NCBI RefSeq assembly: GCF_958295425.1
Contig: NC_081153.1
Coordinates: forward strand, 8,945,395-9,009,394
Length of the DNA: 64,000 bases
Source of the DNA: Solea solea
Taxonomy: Eukaryota; Chordata; Actinopteri; Pleuronectiformes; Soleidae
Direction of reading: 5' to 3'
Shown here: positions 48,901 through 60,217 of the stretch, one piece after another
How positions within the stretch are numbered: the first letter of the stretch is position 1
Layout: every line of letters begins with the position of its first letter
The notes under the pieces: model-generated
Told to the model about the DNA's origin: nothing
What the model saw: the letters and a program-made list of their open reading frames with translations, nothing else
Database searches by the model: none
Program-made: the position numbers and the translations under genes

Positions 48901-50900
48901 TGGCAAAATAAAAGTCCACGTTCACATTAACCAAGAGGGAATTATATAGCGGGGTTTTTTTTTGTCTGTGAGCCGCAGGTTCTGGCCTCATACACACTGA
49001 ACCACTTTCCATCTAAAAGCTTTTCTTTTTTTATGGAGCCTAATATAACATGTTTGCGAAATACTATGTAATAAATGCGTTCACGAAATACTAATTCACA
49101 GCCGTGATATAATTATAACGTGTTCGTGAAATACTAAATTGTGGCCATGAAATACTAATTACTACAAAATAGATATAACCTGGGCACGAAATACTAATTT
49201 GTGGCCAGATAACGTGATAAGAGTTTTATTTTAGATTTGGGAATGATATTTTCTAAATCATGGGGCTTCAAGGAACCATTAATACCAAAATTAAGTAAGG
49301 TTATTAAAGATATTCACAGATTTGGGGGTTTTACCACTATTACCACCACTAATATAACATTGTTAAATGAATACACACATTTAGAAAAAGTAAAGAGTCA
49401 AAAATAGTTCTAGTTTAATGGACAGATGTGCAAACCTGTGTGTGTGTAAGATAAATGTAATTAATAAAGCAGATATGTATTTACATATCTATTACAACAA
49501 AGCAAATGCTCATTAATAATGTTATGCAACTATTGATTGTAGTGAATGGAAAGTCTATGCTTTATAACACACTCTTGTTCATTCATTTCTTTATTTTGTT
49601 ATTACATTTAACTTTTTTTTTACAAAACAGTACATTATCACACACCTATGTATATACAGACATTTTTTTTAATGTAACGTAGCAAAATTGTTTTATTTTT
49701 AGGTTGAGAATCATCACTTCCGGTCGCTTCCTAGATGCCAAAACTTGACAAAACAAGATAGCGCCTCCATGCGGCGGACGGTGTAAGTGCTGTCTGAGGC
49801 CTTTTTTGTTTATGGCAGGCTTTGATGATGGTGTCAGACTACAAAGGAAGTGGAAATGAGAGGGCGAATGTGGAGGCTTCCACTTCATCTTCACGTGTCT
49901 CAATCCACGGTCTGTGTCCTCAGGAGGAGACGGAAGTCAGTCGTTGTGTGAAATGAGACGCCTTCTCCTTCTTCTTCTCCTAATAGAATCGAGCAGGCTG
50001 TTTACAGGGAGGCTCAATGCTGCCCTCCACAGGTCAAAATCCTGAATCACAGTTCTTCTAACTGCTGATTTAACCCCCCTGTTATTCCTGGGACATCAAA
50101 AATGATTTATATAATTATCTACTTCATATTTAATGACTGATATTAAATGTTATGATCTTCTTTACAACTACTATTCTCTATATTGTGTAATGGTGTTGTA
50201 TTTTATTTAAATAAACACTGACATTTAAAGACACTTAAATACCTGACACATACACCTTAGAAATCCCTCATTCATTTGGAAAGTTATAATTGCTGAGGAT
50301 TAGTGGTGTTGTGTAGATTTGAGGATAACAGTTGAGGGTTAAATGTTTTGGAAATGAATGTTGACATGTTTAATGTCAGGTCATGAGTGTGAATATTGAA
50401 ACAAATAGGTGGGCGATAATTTATACTATGACGGTCGTTGTAGAAAAGACGGGATGATTTCTTGCCATTAACTCAAGTTTGAAACATACCACAGTCTGTG
50501 ATCGTTCACTACTGTCAAAATCATTTTTATTTTTATTTATTTTTGTTAGAGGGCAAGTAGGTTGATTTTTTTTAAATGTATTATTATTTAAAAATGGGAT
50601 CTTCTGCTGTCCCCTGGCTTAAGTCACTTTAAACTGTCTTTCCTGATTGATAAAGAGATAAAGAGATAAAGTGTTTGTAATTAGAGTTTGTCCTGGAACT
50701 AAAAGAAAAAAGAAACAATACATCTGTGGATTCAGGATGATATTTATGTGTTTGTGTGTGCAAAGTTTTACTGTATATAATTTAAAAATTGGTTTGAGAA
50801 TGTGAGTCCCTCTTGTGGTCATTGTGCAGAAGCTTGTTTTTAAAAAGGGCCCGGTTGCTTGTTTCTCTCTCACGAGATCTGGCAACACTGACTACACACC
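48901..50900. other. Intergenic, AT-rich
   Basis: No gene seen. At 49045-49215 about four diverged units of a CGAAATACTAATT..GTGGCC motif form an old tandem repeat. At 49710-49800 there is CACTTCCGGTCGC and AAGATAGCGCCTCCATGCGG, promoter-like ETS/YY1-like motifs with no linked gene found. Confidence 0.5.
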
Positions 50901-50956
50901 TATTTACGATCGTGTCACTGTGAAAGAACAGGAAACGTTCACACCCGCTCTGAGGT

Positions 50957-50972
50957 CACGTGCTGTCACGTG
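50957..50972. promoter_or_regulatory. Close pair of CACGTG E-boxes
   Basis: AGGTCACGTGCTGTCACGTG: two perfect E-boxes (50957-50962 and 50967-50972) with a 4-bp spacer, the first overlapping an AGGTCA half site. They sit 5 kb upstream of nr1d2 and 2 kb upstream of ube2e2 exon 1. The tract 50990-51115 that follows is rich in ATTAG/TAAT cores and ends in TGACCTTCATT. Binding is inference. Confidence 0.5.
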
Positions 50973-52121
50973 GAGTCAGAGCTACTTCAAGGACTTTTCT
51001 GGCTGCATTAATCACGACTCTACGGGCGAACACGGCCTCATTAGTGTAGATCTATTATTAGCTCCATTACAGTGACGCTTGGGCTCATATTAGTGATCTC
51101 CATGACCTTCATTTAGTTTAATAAGCCAAATGGTCACGGAGGAGGCGTGATGGTCACTGTGCTCCTGGAACCACCAGAACGGATGTTTTTTTGTGTTTTT
51201 TTTTAAATTCACAACACACATGTACATAGTGAAAACATACTGCAGGAGAAGATTTAATTTGCCACTCAGGTTCTTCTGGCAGAGCCAAAAAAAACACAAA
51301 ATATTTAAGTATATCCTTTTTTAAGTTCATTTGGAATTAATCAATTACTTTTTTGGTCCATAAAATGGCGAAAAATCCTAATAATAATGTTCTCAAACAT
51401 CTTAAGCCAAAATTATTCAATTTAAATGTTTGTTTTTTTTGTTCTATGAGGCAAAGAAATAAGACAATATTGACAAATTTGCACGGCTCCGGTGTGAACA
51501 CAGTATTAGTGTGGTACATTGCAAACAAATGATGAACATTATATCATTTTAATTATAATATTAAATGAGTTATTGTGACATTAAACCAATAATTCACATC
51601 TAAAAACGGCAGACCCATCTGCGCTAAAAGAGAGAGGAAAAAAATGATCAAATCGAATTGAGGAATTGGAGAATCGTGACACCCATACTGATTAATAATC
51701 AATTGATCATTGCAGTCCTGATATATAACACAACAAAATGTGTAAAAAATGAAGCAACTTGAAGCCACTGTCATCACTTTTCCCACAGCCAATGGTCGAT
51801 AACTGTCATGATGACTGGATTTAGTGGGTCACCGTGACAACACGTTCCACTCCTCAGGTCAAACAGCATCTCCCTGAGCCGCAGAGTGAAAAGGGTCAAC
51901 TGAGAACATAGAAGGGTGGAGTGAAAACAATCGTCATCTCTCACGTTACTCCCCGTCTATTGTGTGACTGAGCGTCGGCAGAGGCTCCTGTCCTGCCCCG
52001 CAAAACAATCCAAAAGAAGGAAAGTGGAGAGCGGGATGACAGCGTGAGGGACGGCTCACTCCTAAAAAGCTTCCATTGTGGTGAGGAAACATTAGCTGGG
52101 ATTTGGAACTCTTTGGGAAAT

Positions 52122-52154
52122 GTGTGCTGCTGCTGCTGCTGCTGCTGCTGCTGC
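52122..52154. repeat. (GCT)n triplet repeat
   Basis: Eleven GCT units. It generates poly-Cys and poly-Gln/Ser frames; no splice or homology context makes these coding. Confidence 0.9.
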
Positions 52155-52844
52155 ATCTTCTCTGAATCTGGGCCAAGACTCGCCTGCTGTTCATGGAAAG
52201 GAGGGAAGTATTTTTGGGGTCATGTTAACCCAGTAAGAATGCGATGTGGGAGAGAAGTTCTCCAACTCTTGTCTCCGAACTGGACCCACTGGTCTGCTGT
52301 TTATCATTCCAACAGTATCTGACATTATGCAAACGACAATATAAACAAGACTGAAACATTAGTGAAAGGAGAGAACAGCTAATTATTAAGTTTTGAGGTT
52401 TGTAGGCTTAAATGTTATGACGTTTCAGTGTACTTTAAAGCTGCATATGGGTTTAAATTTGGGTGATACCGAGTTCTGACTACCTAACAGAGTGTGTGAT
52501 TGAGATTTTCTAAATTTATTATGCATAATAAACTTTAATAACTTCACAACCTCAGAGCAGACAAAGCTCTGGGCCCCCAATGTGATCCCTGATGCTCGCT
52601 TAAGGGGGACTTGGACCCCAGGTTGGGAAGGCCTTAGAGGATACTCTATCCAAGACGCAGTGTTTGTACGGCAAATGTGGTGATTTTTTTTCCTGAGTTG
52701 GAAATCGGAGTTCCCTTGAAAATTCCCAGTTTCTGACAACAAATGGAATGCTCCACAACTGCAGACAAACAACTTGAAACTGGTTCTGGGGGAGAACTGC
52801 GTGCATTGTTTCACATCATAAGAGCTGAAAATCCTGTAACGCGA

Positions 52845-53092
52845 ACTTTCACTCTCCCACACCAAAGTAAATCTTTGATTTTACATCATAGCAACACACG
52901 AGTTGTTGCTCCACTGCTGCCTCCATCAGTAAATTCAAATGCGTTATTTTGTGACTGCGGTGTTTAAAATCCTTTGTTCGGATTTACCTCAGTGCCACAA
53001 ACTGACCACACGAGGCAGCAGTAGACAGCAGCTCCTGTGTCCCTGTGAGCTTAAAATGCTGATTTTCTCTATGGAGTGGTGCAAGATAGTGA
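52845..53092 (+). repeat. CCAAAGTCCAT foldback repeat, copy
   Basis: CACACCAAAGTAAATCTTTG at left; ATTTTCTCTATGGAGTGGTG at right. The interior CCACTGCTGCCTCCATCAGT is identical to the other copies. Confidence 0.7.
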
Positions 53093-54347
53093 GTGATTTA
53101 CAAATATCCTGACCAAAACGCTATTCTTTCTTAGAATTTCATTTCTTATTTATTAATCGCTTCCTTAATTTTCTATATGTTAAAGTCTTTAATGTGTGAT
53201 CTTGTCAGGATCAGTAGTCCTCATGGAGACCAAAACCTGGTCCTAATCAGGAAAAACCGTATTTATAAAGGAACTGGTTAAGTTTAGGGCAAAGATTGGA
53301 ATTGTGGTTAGGTTAGGGTTAGGTTTAACTGGTTGGGGATAGCTTTTAGTCGATGGAATGTCTGTAGTTGGCTGCGAGGACACTTTTTTGATTCAAACCC
53401 ATCTTTGTGAGGACATTTTGGCTGCTCCTCACAATGTTAAGAGGCTTTTTGAGGGTGAGAATTATGATGCTTTCCATTTACATCGGGACGCTAGTTCACC
53501 ATGTTCCAGTTGAGTAGTTGGAAAAAAACCACAAGTGTACACATATCTCGTGCTAGCCAATGTTAGCAATACCAGCCGATAACGATAACAAATGGAATGC
53601 ACCATTGAGACTTGGTTTTAGGGTTACACATGAGCCTGTGAGCACACATGGGCAAAAAATACATCTAATTGTATTTTAAAATAAAATACCAAATACTCAA
53701 CTAATGAATGTATCAAAAGTAAAATACGGTATTTTCAAAATAAGTGGTGCATGTGGTAGAATATGGGGTTGTCAATCTCCTGTGTAGCTAATATTTTTGT
53801 ATTTGAAATTTTAAATACACATATAAAAAAGAAATACAGCCCATCCCTGTTGATGAGTGCCCAAACAAAGAATGCTGTTCAAGAATGTCTGTGTGCAAGG
53901 GTGGATCTATCTATGCTGCACTTTGTGATACAGTAGACAGTATGTGTGTGTTGTACAACAACAGATTGTTTGATTGATGTGTCACTAAGGTTACATCTGT
54001 GTCAGAGTCCAGGACTCAGGTGATTTACATCAGGGCGAGGCAGATACTATCCAAACCAGAAAACTAACACAGGAAGCAAAACATGTCCAGGTATGCAAAA
54101 GAGAAAAAAAACAAAACTCCCCAAACTAACTATAAAGAAAAACAGGAAGTCACACCAGACAAGACACACAAAGATTAAATCTATTAAACCAAGGCTGCAA
54201 GTAAACAGAAACTGAAATCTAAAAAACAAACAAACCCCTGAATACAACAAACTCCATTTATTTATTGGTGCTTTTTATATTTATTTTGTTTTCATAACTG
54301 GCTTTTATTCTTTAATTGTGAACTATATAATTGTTCCATGTCAACAA

Positions 54348-55162
54348 ATGGCGCTTTTCCACTACACAGTTGTAGCACGGCTTGGCACAGCTCCACTCTA
54401 CACAGTTTGGGTCATTTTCCATTACTACCTCCTCAATGTGGGCGAGGGGGGAGTCATCATAGCAAGGCTGCGTGAAATTGCTGTGACAGTTGTAACATGA
54501 CTCGACTCTTGACAGTACATGACGGTACATTTTTAATATCTGTTCGGGTGAGGTTCCAAGCGAGCTGAGCCAATACTAAAATGTTGTCAGACTTCCGGCC
54601 ACTGATTGGTCAGAAAGTTTCATCACTGGAATAGTCATGAGCGTCTGACACAAGAATCAAGAAATCACACAGAAATCAATGCCAAACTGTAGATCCTTTA
54701 AAGAGACTTGAAAATCCTGAAAACATGCATTCATCTCCAACACTTAGCAAAGGAAATGTCTAAAATGTCAATAATTAACAGAGGAGTCTGGTGTATTTAG
54801 CGACCGCACTGCTGAAAGTCGGCGAGCGTGAATCGCATCACAACGCGTTCAGTTACATTTCAGTTCAGTGACTGTGTCAGACGGAGTCTGTGCTCCGGTC
54901 ATGTGGGAAGTACTGAATTATTCTGGGAACAAATATTTTTAATGAACTGTTCCTAATGATTCAATTACACTGAAAACAACTGCTTTACAAACTATTTACT
55001 GTGTTTGTGTCGCGTATAAAACAAAGTCACAGCAGTTTTGTGCAGCCGTGCTATGATGACTCCGCCCATGCTGAGGAGGTACTATACTATAGTAATGGAA
55101 AACCATACAAAACTGAGGAGAGTTGAGCTGGAACTGTATAGTGGAAAAGTACCAATAGACCA
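54348..55162 (+). mobile_element. Non-autonomous DNA transposon, 815 bp
   Basis: The left end GGCGCTTTTCCACTACACAG and the right end CTGTATAGTGGAAAAGTACC form about 25-bp inverted repeats. The interior has no coding relic. A second copy lacking its left part lies in nr1d2 intron 3 (59795-60095). Superfamily not assigned. Confidence 0.7.
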
Positions 55163-55974
55163 TTTTCATTTGTACATACACACTGTAAATAAAAACACTA
55201 CTATAGCATTTCAGTTTCACATAACGTGTCCTTGTAGTAATCGTTAGTTTGCAGAAAAAACTGGGCCTGAAATAAGCTTCCCTTCTGTAACTGCCACTGG
55301 TTTCACAACAGTCCAGGGATTATTGTCCTTAACGGAGTCCTCCTTTCATACAAACGGACACAAACAAACACTGAGACCACAGCAAACTGTGATAAACAGT
55401 GCGCTGAAAGGCGCTTCTGGTGCTTTTTTGGACTCTCCAACTGTTGTTGAAAGTATGTCAGTGGGTTACACTGACACCAGTGCAGAGCTGTGGGGAAGAA
55501 GAAGGGGGAGGAGCCACTGACGAAGTGGGTCACATGGTTACACACTGCTCTCTCTCTCTCTCCCTTTCTCTCTCTCTGCACAGACCACAGTCCTCGCCCT
55601 CAGTATAGTATCTTTGAATGGAACAGTCTGTGGAGTCAAACAGACCAACTGCTGCTTCCATTTAAAAAAGATAATAATAACCAGGAGGAAAACGCTGCTG
55701 CTCTTTATTTGACAGCTGACTCCTTCACTTGAATTTATTGAAAAGCAAAACAAAAAAACGTTTCCGGTAAAACCGCATCTTGACACAGTGTACATTTTTT
55801 GGGGGGGTTTTAACGTCAGCGGTAAAAATCGGTTTAAATGTTGTAGCTATTTCCCTGCTCGGTCTCATTCAGCGACTCTCCAGTTGCTGAAAACACTCCG
55901 GACAGAAACACGGCTTCTGCACTCAGGTGACAGGAGGAGGACACACACAAAAAACCTCGAAAAACTCACAGGAC
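55163..55974 (+). promoter_or_regulatory. nr1d2: nr1d2 upstream region / 5' UTR
   Basis: Region before the ATG. It contains a (CT)n tract at 55548-55578, an AACGTCAGC half-CRE at about 55812 and a purine-rich GAAGAAGGGGGAGGAGCC at 55497-55514. No TATA box in a clear position; the start site is not determinable. No canonical CACGTG was seen here. Confidence 0.4.
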
Positions 55975-55993
55975 ATGGAGTCGACCAAAGCTG
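55975..55993 (+). CDS. nr1d2: nr1d2 coding exon 1
   Basis: 19 bp encoding MESTKA plus one base, donor AAAGCTG|GTGAGT. The start is supported because it splices in phase to GGVIAYISS, as human NR1D2 (short leader then GGVIAYISS) does. Confidence 0.85.
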
Positions 55994-58809
55994 GTGAGTC
56001 ACAGAATTATCTGCTGCTTCATTAGTTCTCACTGACATTTGGTTCAGCCTGAATTAGCACAATTTAGCACAACGAGAAAACGGTCCCTATTCTTTCTTTT
56101 TTTTTTCCCCTCTCCCCGCCATTTTAAGTGTTAATATTGTTTGTACAAAAATTTCCAAAATGGTGTCATTTTAGTGTCGTGTCGTGCCGTGTGAGTGTGT
56201 TAAAGTGGGTTAGCAGTACCACTGGGGTTGTTGTTGTTGCCCAGGCATTTTGGCTCCGGCAGCACTGCAGTCGCCTCAGCTCACATGGACCCGTCCGCCT
56301 AGCCATGTGCATCTGTGTTTACGCTCCTCGTGCGTCGCCGCTCATTGGCCGCGCGGCGCCGTGACGTCAGCGTTGCATAATTTGCCTCAGCCTGACGGCG
56401 TGGGGTCTGTCCGCGGATACACGTGAGGCATCTCGCGGCAGCTCGCGTTGACCCAGTTTTCCCGGGAAAGAGAATGCATGCTCCACGTGGGGGCGCTTTT
56501 TTTCTCCTTTTTTTCCCCTCCCTCCTTTTTTTTTTCACAATTAAATATGTAAAATGGCGACGGTTTAACCAGTTTCTTTTTGTAGTGTTCCGCACGGGAA
56601 AAATAGTTCCAGATTCAGTTAAAATGTAAATGTATTTATTTATACAGCCCTTTACAACAACCCACAGGCGACCAAAGTGTTTTACAAAATAACAGCATAC
56701 GTAAACATAAACTGAAGCATTAAAAAAGAATAAAAAGGAGTTAAATGGACTGGACTTTTAACTGGGTCAAAACACTATTATTATTAAAATCATTTTTTGT
56801 AAAAAAAAAAATTACATCATTGCTTTTGTTTATATATACGTATATATATATATATTAAAATGTATGTCTTTTTCAAGTAAATTCTAATGCTATTGTCTGC
56901 TGACTTGATATGACATGTATCAATTTATATTTATGATTTAAAAGTAAAATCAACCCATTTAGATGTATTTTGCTTCACTGTTATTGTGTGTGTGTGTGTA
57001 TGGGGGTGCAGACTACCTAGTCCACACACCCTGGTGGAGCTGTCTGGTTATGTAATGGCTGTTACCTAATCAGTGAGTGGTTGGAGACATAAGGTCAGCC
57101 TGTGTTCAGGCACCGTGTGCCTGTTTCTTACTGGCTGTGGAGGCTTGTTGTCGTATGATGACCTGCCCTCTTTATGTCAAGCTTGTTGGTTTAAGCAGAA
57201 ACCAGTTTGCAGCTAGAGGTGGTGGTGGGGAGGGGTTAAGTTTCATGTAAAGGAAAATAAGGCGGTGGGAGCATGAGCAGTGATGGCCACACACACACAA
57301 AATCACATTTCACAGTCTGATAGGCTGGTTGTTATTTGGAAATTTGATGCTAAAAAAACAAAATACGACATTGACACTGGACTGGAGTTAGTCATCCGTC
57401 TCTTGTAACTGGTTTGCAGCCTTTAGCACCAAACCCAGTCATGTCTACTGCACAGTCTGTCAATTGTGTCATTTCCTTTGTGTTTCTTTTGAAACATCTC
57501 TTCTTTTGTTGTTGATGTTGCTGTAACAGCATGAGGAAAATGCATTTGCCAGGGTCTATTTTTAAAGAGCTGCAGTAATCAGTATTTTGGCGCCGGTGAG
57601 GATTTGAGAATGATGTAGCTGTGAGGATTAACACACACACACACACACACACATACTGTACATGTGCATTTATCACAGTATTTTTTTTTTATAGTTGGAA
57701 ATCTGACCCAAGGGGATGGAATTAACCTTGACCTCACAACAGTTCACAACTTACATCTAGCTTGAGCTGCAACTAACGAATATTTAAGTAGTTGTTTGGT
57801 CCTGAAAATGTTGAGATTTGTTGGTCGGTGTTTTCCAAACCTGCAATTAATGATGTTCTCAAATGTCTTGTTTTTTCCTAAAACCCAAAATGATTCAGTT
57901 TGAATGATTTCTTTGTTAAATGGAGCAAAGAAACCAGAAAATATTCACATTTAAGAAGCTAAAACTAACTTTACCTAGGACGTCAAAGGATAAGCCTGCG
58001 CTTTAATCTACAGTAGACTAGGCCTAACTGGGTCAGTTTTTGGCAAAAAACAAACAAACAGAACATACTGCAGTGTTTATAACTAATTTCTCCCTCTCTC
58101 TCTCTGTCATGTAACACCAGGGGGCGTAATAGCCTACATTAGCTCGGCCAGCTCTGCCTCCAGCCCGGAGTCCTTCCACAGCGACTCCTCCAACGGCAGC
58201 TATCAGTCCACCTCTCCGCCTCACGGCTCCTCATCCGGCCGCCGTCGGCTGGCTCAGCCCTCTGACCCCGCACTCATGGCCAGTGGTCAAAACCTTCCAG
58301 GGACCCAGAAAAGCGGACGCCAATCTTCCTCTGCTAAATGTGGAATCACAAGTAAGACGGCCACTCCGATTGTGTTCGTCCTCTCAGTGGCTTTGTCTGG
58401 GACAACAAAGCTGACAAAATTAAAATGATTTATTAAATAAACTTGTGTTACGTCCATAAGACTCCTCTGCTCTTTAAAGTGATTTTTTTTTAAAAAAATC
58501 ACTGAATTGAGATCACAGAGCAGAAAAACGTGTGATCAAGTACCAACATTGTCACAGAGAAGCAGGAAAAGTATTGATTGTCATCATTTCCCCTGAGAGA
58601 ACATGTGATGTTTTTTTTGGTAAATGCAAAAATCTGTGGTTTTCTTGCTTTTTCAGTTTAACTGAAAGAATGTGTGTTTTTTTTTCTTTTTTTCCTTCCT
58701 TTTTTGTTTTAACCAGAAATCAATGGCCTGGTGCTGCTGTGTAAAGTCTGTGGAGACGTGGCTTCTGGTTTCCACTACGGCGTCCATGCCTGCGAGGGCT
58801 GCAAGGTGA

Positions 58810-58856
<47 letters not shown>

Positions 58857-60153
58857 ACTCTGCGCTGACTTCCATTCATTTGTTCAGCCTTAACAAACCC
58901 CTATCCCTGACATTAACTGTAGCCAGTTTATGCCTTTACCTAACCACAATTCAAATCTCAGCCCTAAACTTAATTATTCCCTTCAAAAAATACAGATACA
59001 CTCACAAACCTCGATAAACACAACTAAGACAAAGCAGCTGAGGGAAAGCTATCTCACCACTCTGCAAATGAATTAACACAAGGAAATAATAATGGGCAGA
59101 GTTTAAAATAAAACTAAAATTAAGCTAAAAAGGTAGGTCTTAAAGAAGTACAGAACAAGAATAAGTAAAAGAATAATTAATAATGGGTATAATGAATAGG
59201 AAACATGAGTTTAAAGAAAAAAATGTTTGACATCCCCCAACTATAAGTGCTCAACCATAACCGTACCAGCCATAACCCTTATTATTGACGGTCTACCTAA
59301 AAAAAAAAAGTGTACACACACACGCACGCACACTAAGTACGCTAAAGAGACTCTGAATCTGAGTAAAAATGTACTGCGACACACCAGCATGACTTTGGAC
59401 TTGGAGTGAAGTGGGTCACTGCGGGCAAAGCCATCTGCACGGCTACAAGAAGACACTGTGTGAAAGTAGCACACACTGCCCCCCCCCACACCCCCCCCCC
59501 CCCCCCCCCCATCCACCCACCACCTACCCATATTTCACATTGCTGCATGGCCTAGTTAACTGTGGGGAGCAGTTCACACTGACAGATGCAGCACAGTATG
59601 TACGAGAGCAGGAACACTTACACACACACACACACACATTTATATATAATTGTAAAACCTTTTAGTTAAGATTTATGTGTGTATAATTGAAATAACGTGC
59701 ATAAAGTGAAGGTGTAGTTTGCCATCTTTAAAAAGTGTTTAGTGTTTGGGCATTTGGTGGTGGTTTTGTAGCGTCGGATAGTCCCTGGTTCCTGGTGTCG
59801 TCACTGGAAGAGTCATGAGTGCGACGTCTGACCCACGAGAATCAAACCGAACTGTCGATCAGTTAAAAAGACTTAAAACACAAGTTAATCGCCAACATTT
59901 AGTAAAGTAAATGTCTAAAATCTCAATATTTAACAGAGGAGTCTGGTGCATTTAGCGACAGCACTGTTGAGAGCCGGCGATCGTGAGCCAAATCACAGCC
60001 ACGTCACGGCAGTTTTGTGTGCTACGACGACCCCGCCCACGTTGAGGGAAACCGAGCCGAATGGTTGTGCTTGAACTGTATAATGGAAAAGCGCGAGTCC
60101 ATGGATGTCAGTGCAGGGCCGTGTGAACGTCCTCTGAGGAAGAGACCAGAGCA

Positions 60154-60217
<64 letters not shown>

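Larger units (their letters stand above)
51120..54340. other. Intergenic repeats between ube2e2 and nr1d2
   Basis: Contains an AATCGATTA-type relic (about 51330-51480), a (GCT)11 triplet run (52122-52154), a CCAAAGTCCAT-family copy (52845-53090), a TTAGGGTTA/AGGACATTTTGG repeat (53190-53470) and a GCTAGCCAATGTTAGCAATACC repeat (53490-53610). No coding exon is visible. Confidence 0.55.

Noticed and set aside
52044..52322. Poly-Cys / poly-Gln reading frames at 52.1 kb
   Set aside because: Caused by the (GCT)11 run; no splice sites or conserved flanks.
57085..57100. ACATAAGGTCA as a RORE in nr1d2 intron 1
   Set aside because: Two mismatches in the 5' AT-rich half of the consensus; a lone AGGTCA is too frequent.
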